Source: Komarekiella delphini-convector SJRDD-AB1
Lineage (GTDB): Bacteria > Cyanobacteriota > Cyanobacteriia > Cyanobacteriales > Nostocaceae
Reading direction: 5' to 3'
Length of the DNA: 64,000 bases
NCBI RefSeq assembly: GCF_014831675.1
Contig: NZ_VJXY01000034.1
Span: forward strand, 1 to 64,000
In this document: positions 52,842 through 60,817 of the stretch, in pieces
How the letters are laid out: each line of letters starts with the position of its first letter
Numbering within the stretch: the stretch's first letter is position 1
Notes under the pieces: generated by a model
Seen by the model: the letters and a program-made list of their open reading frames with translations, nothing else
Databases searched by the model: none
Told to the model about the DNA's origin: nothing
Program-made: the position numbers and the translations under genes

Positions 52842-53861
52842 TTACCAACCTTGGGAAGTGTTGACGTTATCTTTTGTGATCAGCTTGACTGGAATCAGAA
52901 TGGTGGGTGACTCAGGTTTTTTGCCATGCAGGATGTCGTTGCCAACCTGAACTGCTTTTTGGGTCATTCCTCTGGGATTTTGAGTGGCAGTCGCAGCATA
53001 TAAACTGTTGTTGGATGCGATCGCCTGGATTGCTTCTGGCGCACCATCAACGCCAACAATGAAAAATTCCTTGCGTTTGGCTTGGTTAGCTGCTAAATCT
53101 ACTCCTACGCCACTCGGATCGTTGATGGCAAAGACAGCATCAATTTTGGGATAGGTTGTTAGCAAATCGCTCATTACTTTCAGTCCTCCATCCCGACTGC
53201 CTTCGGCGTTCTGGTCTTTAGAGAGTATTTTGATATCAGGATATTTGGATAATACTTTTTGGCAGCCTTCAACTCGCTGGATCACTGAGGACACTGGCGG
53301 GCCGTTAACGATTACTACATTGCCTTTGCCTTTGAGGCGATCAACAATATACTTACAAGCTACCTCTCCGGCTTGTAAATTATCTGTGGTTACTGTAGCA
53401 TCTACATCTGCATCAATGGCCGTATCTACCGCAATCACGATTTGACCTGCTTGCCTTGCTCTATCGACTGCTGGTCTAATTGCTTTACTATCAGCAGCAT
53501 TTAAGATAATTAAGTCAGTATCAGCAGCAACGAAATTTTCGATTTGGTTGGTTTGTTGGTTGAGATCATAGCCACTGGAAACCACAGTAACTCTGACATT
53601 ATTACCGCCAATTCTCTTTGCTTCTTTCTCAGCTCCCTGTCCCATCAGAACGAAGAAGGGATTACTTAGATCGCCAACAGTAACTCCGACTGAGCGCAAT
53701 TTGACATCCTGATTACTATCTTTGCTCTTTGTAGCTGTGTTGGTAGCAGTATAGGTATCGGTGTTAGTACTAATATTGTCATTGGGTGACGTATTTGTGC
53801 AGCTTACAAGAGTACTACTAAAAATACTTAATATACTAGCTGCGATCGCAATCCTTTTCAC
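52842..53861 (-). CDS. frtA: Fructose/ribose-type ABC transporter binding lipoprotein
   Basis: A 339-residue periplasmic binding protein of the ribose/fructose (Peripla_BP_4) family. The signal peptide ends in a lipobox (STLVSC, Cys21), then a Ser/Thr-rich linker to about residue 50, and the ligand-binding fold with [27 protein letters not shown], later [15 protein letters not shown] and [11 protein letters not shown]. It is first in the operon frtA-frtB-frtC. The 173-bp spacer to frtB carries a gacgcgattaatcgcgtc palindrome. Confidence 0.92.
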   Translation of the reverse strand: MKRIAIAASILSIFSSTLVSCTNTSPNDNISTNTDTYTATNTATKSKDSNQDVKLRSVGVTVGDLSNPFFVLMGQGAEKEAKRIGGNNVRVTVVSSGYDLNQQTNQIENFVAADTDLIILNAADSKAIRPAVDRARQAGQIVIAVDTAIDADVDATVTTDNLQAGEVACKYIVDRLKGKGNVVIVNGPPVSSVIQRVEGCQKVLSKYPDIKILSKDQNAEGSRDGGLKVMSDLLTTYPKIDAVFAINDPSGVGVDLAANQAKRKEFFIVGVDGAPEAIQAIASNNSLYAATATQNPRGMTQKAVQVGNDILHGKKPESPTILIPVKLITKDNVNTSQGW

Positions 53862-54047
53862 GTTCGTCTATCTCCTAAAAATCATCCAATTTTTATTGCT
53901 TAATTGTCTAGGAATGTATTGTTTGAATAATCAGGTAAAGTATTTGAAACAAACTGCATCCAGCTGTTTGAAGTATGTCTGAATTACGAATTACATCAAG
54001 CCTTTTCTACGAGACGCTATGCAAATAGCGAGGATTACGAATTACAA

Positions 54048-54214
54048 ATGAGCGCAATTTTGCATCCTGATTACTATCCTTAATCTCTATAGTAATTTTG
54101 CCATTTTGAGAGGCATACATAGCATTGTGATGATTTTGGGAGGGACTTGTGCAGCTTGCAAAAGTACCACCGAGGAGACTTAATCTGCTAGCTGCGATCG
54201 CAATTTTTTTTCAT
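54048..54214 (-). pseudogene. Relic of a second frtA (5' end only)
   Basis: Upstream of frtA the minus strand carries a decayed copy of the frtA start. Read with one A removed from an 8-A run after ATG 54214, it gives MKKIAIAASRLSLLGGTFAS followed by a Cys at the lipobox and, after a diverged linker, KDSNQDAKLRS, matching [20 protein letters not shown] and [11 protein letters not shown] in frtA. The copy stops at codon ~57, exactly where the linker ends. It has a frameshift and no distal part. N. punctiforme has two frtA genes, and this may be the leftover of the second. Confidence 0.75.
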
Positions 54215-54239
54215 ATTCATCCATATCCAACAACACATT

Positions 54240-55125
54240 TGAAATTGAGAAAGGTCAGCATAATCCAAATCTGCAATGTCATTGCAAGATGAACTAGGTT
54301 TGAAAACTTAAAACCCAACTCAGTCACACTGCTAGCTTTTGCGATCTCAACTATTCTCAAACATCATGTGATATCACTTGATTGCAGTTATTGCTGTGAT
54401 CACTAAATTAGCTTTTTGCTTTAAAAACCAAAACTATGAGTGTTGCACTATTTCAAAAACTCACTTTACTTTTTTGTAAAAGTAGATTTGAAAGTGCATG
54501 AATTGAAAACAGCTTTTAACTAAAATTTTGAGCCTCATACTATCAAATTTGTAAATTCTGATGGTATTTGACTATAGTTATTAGTTTATCCTGCATGATG
54601 ACAAAAAAATTAACTCCCTTTATCGAACTTTACAAAACAAAGAATACTGTTCCATTTCTAAACAATTCAAGCTTTTTATCCTAGAAAATTTGCGAAGATT
54701 AAGCAGCATTGGACTGAAGTTGAATTTAAAAAACTTAACATTCATGACTCAAATTTATAGTCATTTGCACACAGATTTTATATATATCGATGTACTACTC
54801 AGATTTATAAAACACCCTACCTAGTTTAGTTTTGCCGAAAAGTTTTTGCTCATCATAGTAAGCAAAAAACAATCATAATCTGCATAAGCTCAATCAAATA
54901 TATTATCTGTGCAGTATGTTATAAATTTTTGCTTGTGCTACTACTGGATATTTAGAATTTGATTGTTGTGTGTAAATAGTTAGCAACTAAATCTTTATAG
55001 TATGGCTTGATTTTTTGTCAATCAATAAGAAGATAGAATATTTTAGAGTTTGAGGCATATCTTTAGTTAAATAATACTTTTGCGCTTCATTTTTGTAGAC
55101 GTGTGCTTAAACTTGTCTTAAACTT
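54240..55125. other. AT-rich gene-free region upstream of frtA
   Basis: About 900 bp with no plausible gene. AT content is high, with tatatata and ttttatatatatcg runs near 54780. Half sites related to the palindrome below lie at 54760-54769 (atttgcacac) and 55098-55106 (gacgtgtgc). The promoter of frtABC may start here, giving a long 5' untranslated region. Confidence 0.5.
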
Positions 55126-55149
55126 ATTTTTGCACACGTGTGCAAAAAT
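55126..55149. promoter_or_regulatory. 24-bp perfect palindrome, candidate FrtR operator
   Basis: ATTTTTGCACAC and GTGTGCAAAAAT form a perfect 24-bp palindrome with the core TGCACACGTGTGCA. The same 14-bp core stands upstream of the lacI-family gene (57445-57458). LacI-family operators are typically even, symmetric sites with a central CG, as here. It lies between the dioxygenase 3' end and frtA, about 1.27 kb ahead of frtA. Confidence 0.7.
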
Positions 55150-55201
55150 AGCTTGTTAAGTTTTTTTGCACATTTATCTGTAAATCAGGATTAACAACTG
55201 C

Positions 55202-55957
55202 TTAAACTGTCTGAAGTCCAATATCAAACGTTGCTGCGTAACCAAGATTTGTTTTGGTAAGTGTAAGTAACAATTGCTCTCCGCCGTCTTTAAAGATCCA
55301 ATCTTCAGTATTCCTCAGCGTACGCTGTCCTTTACTGGCGTATGGTGTGTGTGTATGCACTTGATCTGTGAGCGAGTCATCAAAGTATAGTTGTGAGGTA
55401 AACTCATAATTCTGCTTTGATGTCGTACTTGTGCGTATCTTAAAATGGATGTGGACTGCTCTACCCTCATACCAACCAGGGTAGATGGTTGTGAACTGGA
55501 CGCTTCCATTGGCGTCTGTCACTTGATACCCGCGCAAGAATTTTTTGCCGATGGTATTGAAACTCGGATCTTGCACATCCGAATAGATGCCTAGGGCGTC
55601 ACAATGCCAAATATCTGCGATCGCACCAGCAAGTGGTGTACAACCATTACTGTTAAACTGAGAAATACGAAGCGTTAGTTTGAGTGGTACGCCGTCTTTT
55701 ACCGAACTATCGGAGGGGTCTGAGCGGATATCGGAGCGGTTGAGCTTATCGTCTACAAAATACGGGCCTTCGGTCTGCTGTGGTCTAACGACACACGCGG
55801 GCAATGTTGTAGGAACAGATATACTTGATTGTGCCTGTACTGTTTGGGACTTTTTAGATATGCATCCAAAAAGTATTGCAGTTCCAGATGCCCTGAATAG
55901 CATAAGTGCTTCTCTTCGACTCAGAATTCGACCTACTTGATAATCGTCGTTTTTCAT
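55202..55957 (-). CDS. Intradiol ring-cleavage dioxygenase, exported or lipoprotein-like
   Basis: Fe(III) intradiol dioxygenase fold of about 251 residues from ATG 55957 (MKNDDYQ). The likely Fe ligands are two Tyr (in EGPYFVDD and GWYEGRAV) and two His (HIHFKI). The N-terminus LSRREALMLFRASGTAILFGC combines a twin-arginine-like motif with a lipobox-like Cys, so it is probably exported through Tat. Related periplasmic members are poorly characterised. It does not match catechol or protocatechuate dioxygenases by the partner domain. The nearest genes are sugar-import genes. Confidence 0.82.
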   Translation of the reverse strand: MKNDDYQVGRILSRREALMLFRASGTAILFGCISKKSQTVQAQSSISVPTTLPACVVRPQQTEGPYFVDDKLNRSDIRSDPSDSSVKDGVPLKLTLRISQFNSNGCTPLAGAIADIWHCDALGIYSDVQDPSFNTIGKKFLRGYQVTDANGSVQFTTIYPGWYEGRAVHIHFKIRTSTTSKQNYEFTSQLYFDDSLTDQVHTHTPYASKGQRTLRNTEDWIFKDGGEQLLLTLTKTNLGYAATFDIGLQTV

Positions 55958-56048
55958 ACTATATATTTGCCTTAACACTAAATTATTTCAGGTGTTGCTA
56001 AATTATTAAAATGATTATTAAACGTTCTTAATTTGGTGGTTTAGTGAC

Positions 56049-56240
56049 ATGCAAGATTCTATATTTATTATATTTATTGCCTTTGGATGCATCTGGCTAT
56101 TGATGGGAGTTACTGGTTGGATAGTATTTCTTAAATCAGAAGGTGAAGAAATTCGGATTGGTAAATGGGGACTTATTGTTGCTGTCCCAATTATTATCCC
56201 AATTGTTTTTGCTCTCATCATTGGAGTACTGTACCGCTAA
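56049..56240 (+). CDS. Small two-helix membrane protein, 63 aa
   Basis: Two hydrophobic helices (about residues 4-27 and 41-61) flank a short charged loop (LKSEGEEIRIGKWG). Start ATG 56049 is 9 bases after the end of a ggtggtttag sequence, no clear Shine-Dalgarno. Its pattern and length fit a real small membrane protein, but the function is unknown. It is divergent from the dioxygenase and convergent on the lacI-type gene. Confidence 0.55.
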   Translation: MQDSIFIIFIAFGCIWLLMGVTGWIVFLKSEGEEIRIGKWGLIVAVPIIIPIVFALIIGVLYR

Positions 56241-56388
56241 CTGCATTATCCTAACTGTAGAGACGATAATTGGGTAGTATAATTAACATAAAATAAAATC
56301 ATAGTTCGTAGTTAGCGATTCATCGCTCAAAACAAGGATTGTTAGGAATAAAGTCCTTACTACAAACTTTTATTGACGCCTTTGAAAA

Positions 56389-57426
56389 TTATTTGTGGTT
56401 ATTTCTGAATACTGCACTACTACCTCGCTGTACTAAAAAAGGAGATAAAACGCGGTTTTCTACAGTTTTATCCTGTACTAAATCGAGTAACATTTGCATA
56501 GCAAAGCTACCCATTTCTAACATTGGCTGGCAGATTGTTGTGAGTGGCGGCGTCACGTAACGAGATAGAGCAATGCCATCAAATCCGACTAAACTTAAAT
56601 CTCGTGGTACTGAAATACCTAATTCTTGACAAGCCAAAAGAGCGCCAACTGCTACCATATCGTTATAGCAAAAGATGCCAGTTACCCCAGCAGTTAATAG
56701 CTTAGATAGCATTTTTCGACCAGTACTAACATCGCTTGTTCTGGTCTTGTCTTGATCATTAATTGCAACCCAGTCATCAATTTGTGGTAGACCAGCTTCA
56801 GCAAGAGCGATTCGATATCCTTCTAGGCGCTGTTGATTTGATCTACTGCGATCGCCCACACCTAGATAACCAATAGAGGTATGTCCGAGACTGACTAGAT
56901 GCTCTACAGCTAATCTAGCACCTAAGCGATCATCTATTGCTACTGAGTGAAATATTTCAGATTGATCTTCGGCCTGGCTATTAATCAAAATTGTTGGTAC
57001 GGCAATTTGTGTTAGTTGCTTTGTATGCTGTTTACTAATTCGTGAATCAGCTACCAAAATACCGTCTACTCTACGGCGATGAAAATTATCAATAGCTGCT
57101 ATTTCCTGCTTCAAATCTCGATGTGAAGTACTTAACACAACACTCAACCCTGATGATGTAGCAACCTGTTCGATTCCTTCTACTACCTCAGCAAAAAAAG
57201 GATCTGCTATTGAAGTTACTACTACCCCAATAGTATTGGTACGTGAAGAAAGCAAGCTTTGAGCAATAGCATTAGGTACATAGCTCATCTCCCGCGCCAG
57301 TTGCTTAATTTCCTCTCGCACTTTCGGGCTAATTAGAGGGTTGTCTCGTAAAGCGCGTGAAACTGTAGAATGAGAAACGCCTGCTCTACGAGCAATATCT
57401 TCAATTGAAACTTTTCGTTTACTCAT
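56389..57426 (-). CDS. frtR: LacI-family repressor, FrtR-like
   Basis: The 345-residue protein has a LacI DNA-binding domain, VSIEDIARRAGVSHSTVSRALRDNP (residues about 5-30), then a sugar-binding core with GVVVTSIADPFFAEVVEGIEQVA and GFDGIALSRYVTPPLTTI. In Anabaena variabilis the FrtR repressor controls frtABC. A palindrome (57445-57458) sits just upstream of the start and would allow autoregulation. It is on the same strand as the transport genes, with the dioxygenase and a small ORF in between. Confidence 0.9.
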   Translation of the reverse strand: MSKRKVSIEDIARRAGVSHSTVSRALRDNPLISPKVREEIKQLAREMSYVPNAIAQSLLSSRTNTIGVVVTSIADPFFAEVVEGIEQVATSSGLSVVLSTSHRDLKQEIAAIDNFHRRRVDGILVADSRISKQHTKQLTQIAVPTILINSQAEDQSEIFHSVAIDDRLGARLAVEHLVSLGHTSIGYLGVGDRSRSNQQRLEGYRIALAEAGLPQIDDWVAINDQDKTRTSDVSTGRKMLSKLLTAGVTGIFCYNDMVAVGALLACQELGISVPRDLSLVGFDGIALSRYVTPPLTTICQPMLEMGSFAMQMLLDLVQDKTVENRVLSPFLVQRGSSAVFRNNHK

Positions 57427-57444
57427 TATTCCACTTTATACATT

Positions 57445-57458
57445 TGCACACGTGTGCA
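57445..57458. promoter_or_regulatory. Candidate FrtR operator at its own promoter
   Basis: TGCACACGTGTGCA, a perfect 14-bp palindrome inside catttgcacacgtgtgcataatg, lies 19-32 bases upstream of the start codon. It matches the core of the 24-bp palindrome at 55126-55149. The position, over or beside the promoter, fits repression. Confidence 0.7.
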
Positions 57459-57820
57459 TAATGATCTATTTTAGAGAACTAGAGTTATTTGTCAACAGAT
57501 CCTAATACAAATCGTAATCAGGTCTTGTCAATATCGTTACACTGCGCTTGAACACAGATTCAGCGAAAAAAACCGATTATTTCGTAGAGACGTTGCAACG
57601 TCTCTACTGACAGGATTTACGCTGGTGCATACTCTGTAAAAAGCGAGGCGATCGCGGTGACTAATACAGAAGCACTTGCTGTTAGACTGGACGAAGGCTG
57701 AGAAGTAGTAATGATTTTCTTTGAATAAGAAAGAGCCGAAATGAGAAAATTAATTAAGATACGTTTTTTGTCTAATAATGGAAAAAGGCAAAAAATAGAG
57801 AATAAATTAACAATTACGAT

Positions 57821-57948
57821 TATAAAAAGGCGTCGGGAAAACCCATTCCTTCTCGGTAGGTGATGAAAGACGCCTCGACGCTGTTAACAGTTAACAGTCA
57901 ACTGTCAACTGTCAAAGTAAAATCCAATCCCCTTTTAGGGGTGGGATG
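57821..57948 (+). repeat. Structured ~125-bp repeat, copy 2
   Basis: Starts tataaaaaggcgtcgggaaaa, then cccattccttctcggtagg and tgatgaaagacgcc; ggcgtc and gacgcc can pair as the outer stem. A cgctgttaacagttaacagtc tract follows, and the end is a ccttttagg hairpin closing with ggtgggatgaa. It ends 28 bp before the Mut7-C gene, so the promoter may be inside it. The rest of the 57427-57976 gap holds an inverted gtagagacgttgc palindrome (about 57582-57605). Confidence 0.8.
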
Positions 57949-57976
57949 AATTTAACTAATTCAAATATCTGTGAAC

Positions 57977-58729
57977 ATGGCTGTAGCATCTTTTTACTTT
58001 TATGCAGAATTGAATGATTTTTTACCACGGCATCAAAAGCAGGTGAGAATATCCCATTTTTTTGGTGAGAGAGCTTCAATTAAGGACATGATTGAAGCTT
58101 TGGGTATTCCTCATCCAGAAGTTTACTCTATAGAAGTTAATGGTGAATATGTAAATTTTTCTTATATTGTTCAAGATGGAGATACTATTAATGTTTATCC
58201 AATTTCTGCTAGGAGTTTTGATAAACCAAGTATTTCTGTTCTACCTAAACCGCTCAGTGTTATTCGCTTTGTTTTAGATATTCATTTAGGCAAGTTGGCA
58301 ACATCTCTACGACTTTTAGGCTTTGATACTTTATATCGAAATGATTACGAAGATGAGGAATTAGCAAATATCTCCTATAGTCAAACACGCATTATTCTAA
58401 CTCGCGATCGTGGTTTATTGATGCGTAGTTTAGTCACACATGGATATTATGTTAGAAACACTGACCCTCAGCAACAAATTTTGGAAGTACTGCAACGCTT
58501 TGACTTATTCAAAGTAGTATCTCCCTTTCAACGATGTTTGCGTTGCAATGGCTTATTAGAACCTGTAGATAAACAAGCTATCACTGAGCAAGTACCGGAA
58601 ACAGTGCGATCGCAGATTGATGAATTTAATCGCTGTCAAGACTGTGGTCAGATTTATTGGAAAGGGTCACATTATGAGCGATTGCAACGGTTTATTGACG
58701 GCGTAATTGAGTCTAGAAGAGTTGAGTGA
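57977..58729 (+). CDS. Ub-Mut7-C / Mut7-C RNase-domain protein
   Basis: Residues about 1-80 are a ubiquitin-like beta-grasp domain (FYFYAELNDFL ... YIVQDGDTINVYPI). Residues about 90-250 are the Mut7-C RNase domain with FVLDIHLGKLATSLRLLGFDTLYRNDY (catalytic Asp), TRIILTRDRGLLM, and a C-terminal zinc-ribbon (CLRCNGLL and CQDCGQIYW). I use ATG 57977; GTG 57971 is in frame. Bacterial Mut7-C proteins are predicted RNases with unknown partners. A small ORF with a double-glycine leader follows on the opposite strand. Confidence 0.88.
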   Translation: MAVASFYFYAELNDFLPRHQKQVRISHFFGERASIKDMIEALGIPHPEVYSIEVNGEYVNFSYIVQDGDTINVYPISARSFDKPSISVLPKPLSVIRFVLDIHLGKLATSLRLLGFDTLYRNDYEDEELANISYSQTRIILTRDRGLLMRSLVTHGYYVRNTDPQQQILEVLQRFDLFKVVSPFQRCLRCNGLLEPVDKQAITEQVPETVRSQIDEFNRCQDCGQIYWKGSHYERLQRFIDGVIESRRVE

Positions 58730-58760
58730 TGAAGCGATCGCATCTTAATTGATACTAATA

Positions 58761-59033
58761 TTAGGATTTTTTCTCAACCAGCATTCCATTGATGTAAGTT
58801 CTTTTTGAATTGTCTATGCTGTTAATGTTCTTGTCTTTGGAAGAACCAGTACCCTCAACGGTTTTTTTTACCGTATTTATACCTTTCCTAAAAGTCCTTA
58901 TAGAAATTTCAGAATAAGCGCTGCAAGACTGACAATAACCTCCTAATATAGTCTGCATTTGCACTGGAGTTATTTCATCCATAAATAACTTTACATCAGT
59001 AAGATGGAAGTTGGAATCTATTATGTTAGCCAT
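58761..59033 (-). CDS. Small peptide with double-glycine-type leader, 90 aa
   Basis: A 90-residue ORF whose first 32 residues end in MQTILGG before YCQSCSAY. Counting back from GG, Ile at -4 and Met at -7 fit the double-glycine leader consensus of bacteriocin-type precursors; the usual Glu at -8 is Gln here. The core would be about 57 residues with a CQSC pair close to the cleavage site, then a Lys/Ser/Asn-rich tail. No transporter/protease gene (PCAT) is nearby. The rest of the protein resembles nothing I know. Confidence 0.45.
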   Translation of the reverse strand: MANIIDSNFHLTDVKLFMDEITPVQMQTILGGYCQSCSAYSEISIRTFRKGINTVKKTVEGTGSSKDKNINSIDNSKRTYINGMLVEKKS

Positions 59034-59202
59034 TGTTTTAGGTTTCTATATTTAATGCCAGAGCAAACACATCTAAATGCTGAATTTATTTGAATCCGAA
59101 AATTTTATAATTATATAAAATTTGGGAGTGCTGAAATCTTATTTTTATCAGCATTCAAAAATAAGATGTCTTTGCTCTGTTGAAGTAAATTAACAATGTT
59201 TA

Positions 59203-59439
59203 TCATTCAGATTGAAAACTACTTGCACCTGGAACATTAGCAATAAGCATTTGACGTTCTCCAAGATTTTCTGTGCCTTCTTCTGGACGGTTCAAATCAT
59301 CAGCAAGAGAATTTTGCTCTGCCTGTCCGTTCACTTCCTCTGTTTCAATGGGAGCCGCCTCGTGTTCAATATTAAGAGAGCGAGGAGGTTCTTTGGCGTG
59401 AGATAAATCAATAAGTGGATTTGGTTGTTCAGAAGTCAT
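59203..59439 (-). CDS. Small acidic protein, 78 aa
   Basis: An acidic, low-complexity ORF rich in Glu, Asn, Pro (VNGQAEQNSLADDLNRPEEG) without Cys or a transmembrane segment. It starts at ATG 59439 with no strong Shine-Dalgarno. Its end lies 170 bp from the double-glycine peptide in the same direction; a shared operon is possible. It is intrinsically disordered by composition. Whether it is expressed is unsure. Confidence 0.4.
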   Translation of the reverse strand: MTSEQPNPLIDLSHAKEPPRSLNIEHEAAPIETEEVNGQAEQNSLADDLNRPEEGTENLGERQMLIANVPGASSFQSE

Positions 59440-59545
59440 GAGTTGCTAAATAATATACTCTTCTTTAGTGTTGAATTTATTTTGAATGCAAACATCTTTC
59501 TTGAGAAAGAAACCCGCAGATGCTATGGGAGTAATGTAAAAGACC

Positions 59546-60496
59546 ATGACATTAATTTTAGCTCTCGATTTTGGCGGAACTAAACTGGCAGCAGGGATGG
59601 TAAATGTCGGTTCTAGAGAGTGGTTAGGTTATGAACGCCGTTTATCGCCAGCAAAGGCAAATGCTAGCACTGATTTGGAAATTATGCGATCGCTCATTTA
59701 CTCTCTGCTGCAAGGAACAAAACCAGCTGCGATTGGTGTCAGCTTTGGAGGGCCAGTAAATGCTTCCACAGGAACAGTGCAACTATCTCATCATGTCGCC
59801 GGATGGGAAAATATTCCTCTCAAACACTTGTTGGAAGATGAATTTGGTGTCCCGGTTGGTGTAGATAACGATGCTAATGTAGCTGCTTTGGGGGAACATC
59901 GCTTTGGCGCAGGTCAAGGATACGATAGTCTGTTTTACATTACAGTCAGTACAGGTGTGGGTGGTGGTTGGATACTCAACGGTAAACCTTGGCGGGGTGC
60001 AGGTGGGATGGCTGGTGAAATTGGACACATGGTTGTAGATCCTGCTGGGCCAGTATGTTTGTGTGGTAAGCGGGGATGTGTGGAACGTTTAGCATCGGGG
60101 CCCTATATGGCGCAAAATGCCAGGGAAATTTTGGAAAACATACTGCCAGGACGCCAAGGAGGAGAGATTTTGAGGGGTTTGGTGAGGGATGATTTAACGT
60201 TGCTGACGGGACAGTTGGTAAGCGAGGCGGCGACTGCTGGAGATAATTTGGCTAAGCAAGTGTTGCACAAGGCTGCTTGGGCGTTGGGTGTGGGTGTTGG
60301 CAATGTAGCAAACCTCATGAATCCGCAGCGCTTTGTATTGGGAGGTGGTGTAACCAAGGCGGGAGAGGATTTTTGGCAGGTGATGCAACAGGTGGCGCGG
60401 GAGACAGCTTTGCCAGAAGTTGATTTTGAAATTGTCCCGGCGGCGCTGGGTGATGATGCACCATTGTGGGGGGCGGTGGCACTTACTTTGATATGA
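59546..60496 (+). CDS. ROK-family sugar kinase, glucokinase-like
   Basis: A 316-residue ROK kinase. The ATP-binding start is LILALDFGGTKLAAG, the DNDANVAALGEHRFG motif (about residues 110-124) contains the catalytic Asp, and the ROK zinc motif GHMVVDPAGPVCLCGKRGCVE has CxCGxxGC (about 172-179). It would phosphorylate imported glucose or a related hexose, linking with the sugar locus upstream. Not the classic Glk type. Specificity is inferred. Confidence 0.88.
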   Translation: MTLILALDFGGTKLAAGMVNVGSREWLGYERRLSPAKANASTDLEIMRSLIYSLLQGTKPAAIGVSFGGPVNASTGTVQLSHHVAGWENIPLKHLLEDEFGVPVGVDNDANVAALGEHRFGAGQGYDSLFYITVSTGVGGGWILNGKPWRGAGGMAGEIGHMVVDPAGPVCLCGKRGCVERLASGPYMAQNAREILENILPGRQGGEILRGLVRDDLTLLTGQLVSEAATAGDNLAKQVLHKAAWALGVGVGNVANLMNPQRFVLGGGVTKAGEDFWQVMQQVARETALPEVDFEIVPAALGDDAPLWGAVALTLI

Positions 60497-60642
60497 AAAA
60501 GATATTATTCAAACCATCTTGTAAGATGACAAATTATTTCGGATGTGAATATATGAAAAATGTTATTGCTTCAAGCGATCGCCTTTTCAATTATGACATG
60601 ATTATATATAGCATGATATTAACAGTACTTATGAAATTAAGG

Positions 60643-60758
60643 TCATCCCACTTCTAAAAGGGGATGGGATAACACGAAAGACTGTTAACTGTTAACAGCG
60701 TCGAGGCGTCTTTCATCACCTACCGAGAAGGAATGGGTTTTACCGACAGCTTTTTATA
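60643..60758 (-). repeat. Structured ~125-bp repeat, copy 3 (reversed)
   Basis: In the opposite orientation it runs catcccacttctaaaagggg, atgggataacacgaaagac, tgttaactgttaacagcgtcg, then ggcgtctttcatcaccta, ccgagaaggaatgggttttaccg and agctttttata. The reverse complement of copy 2 in order. It occupies most of the spacer between the ROK and kinase genes (60497-60817). Confidence 0.8.
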
Positions 60759-60817
60759 AAACTTCACATTAAATTTGAGTTATATTTTAACAATTAAGAA
60801 ATGACAGCGATAGTTAT

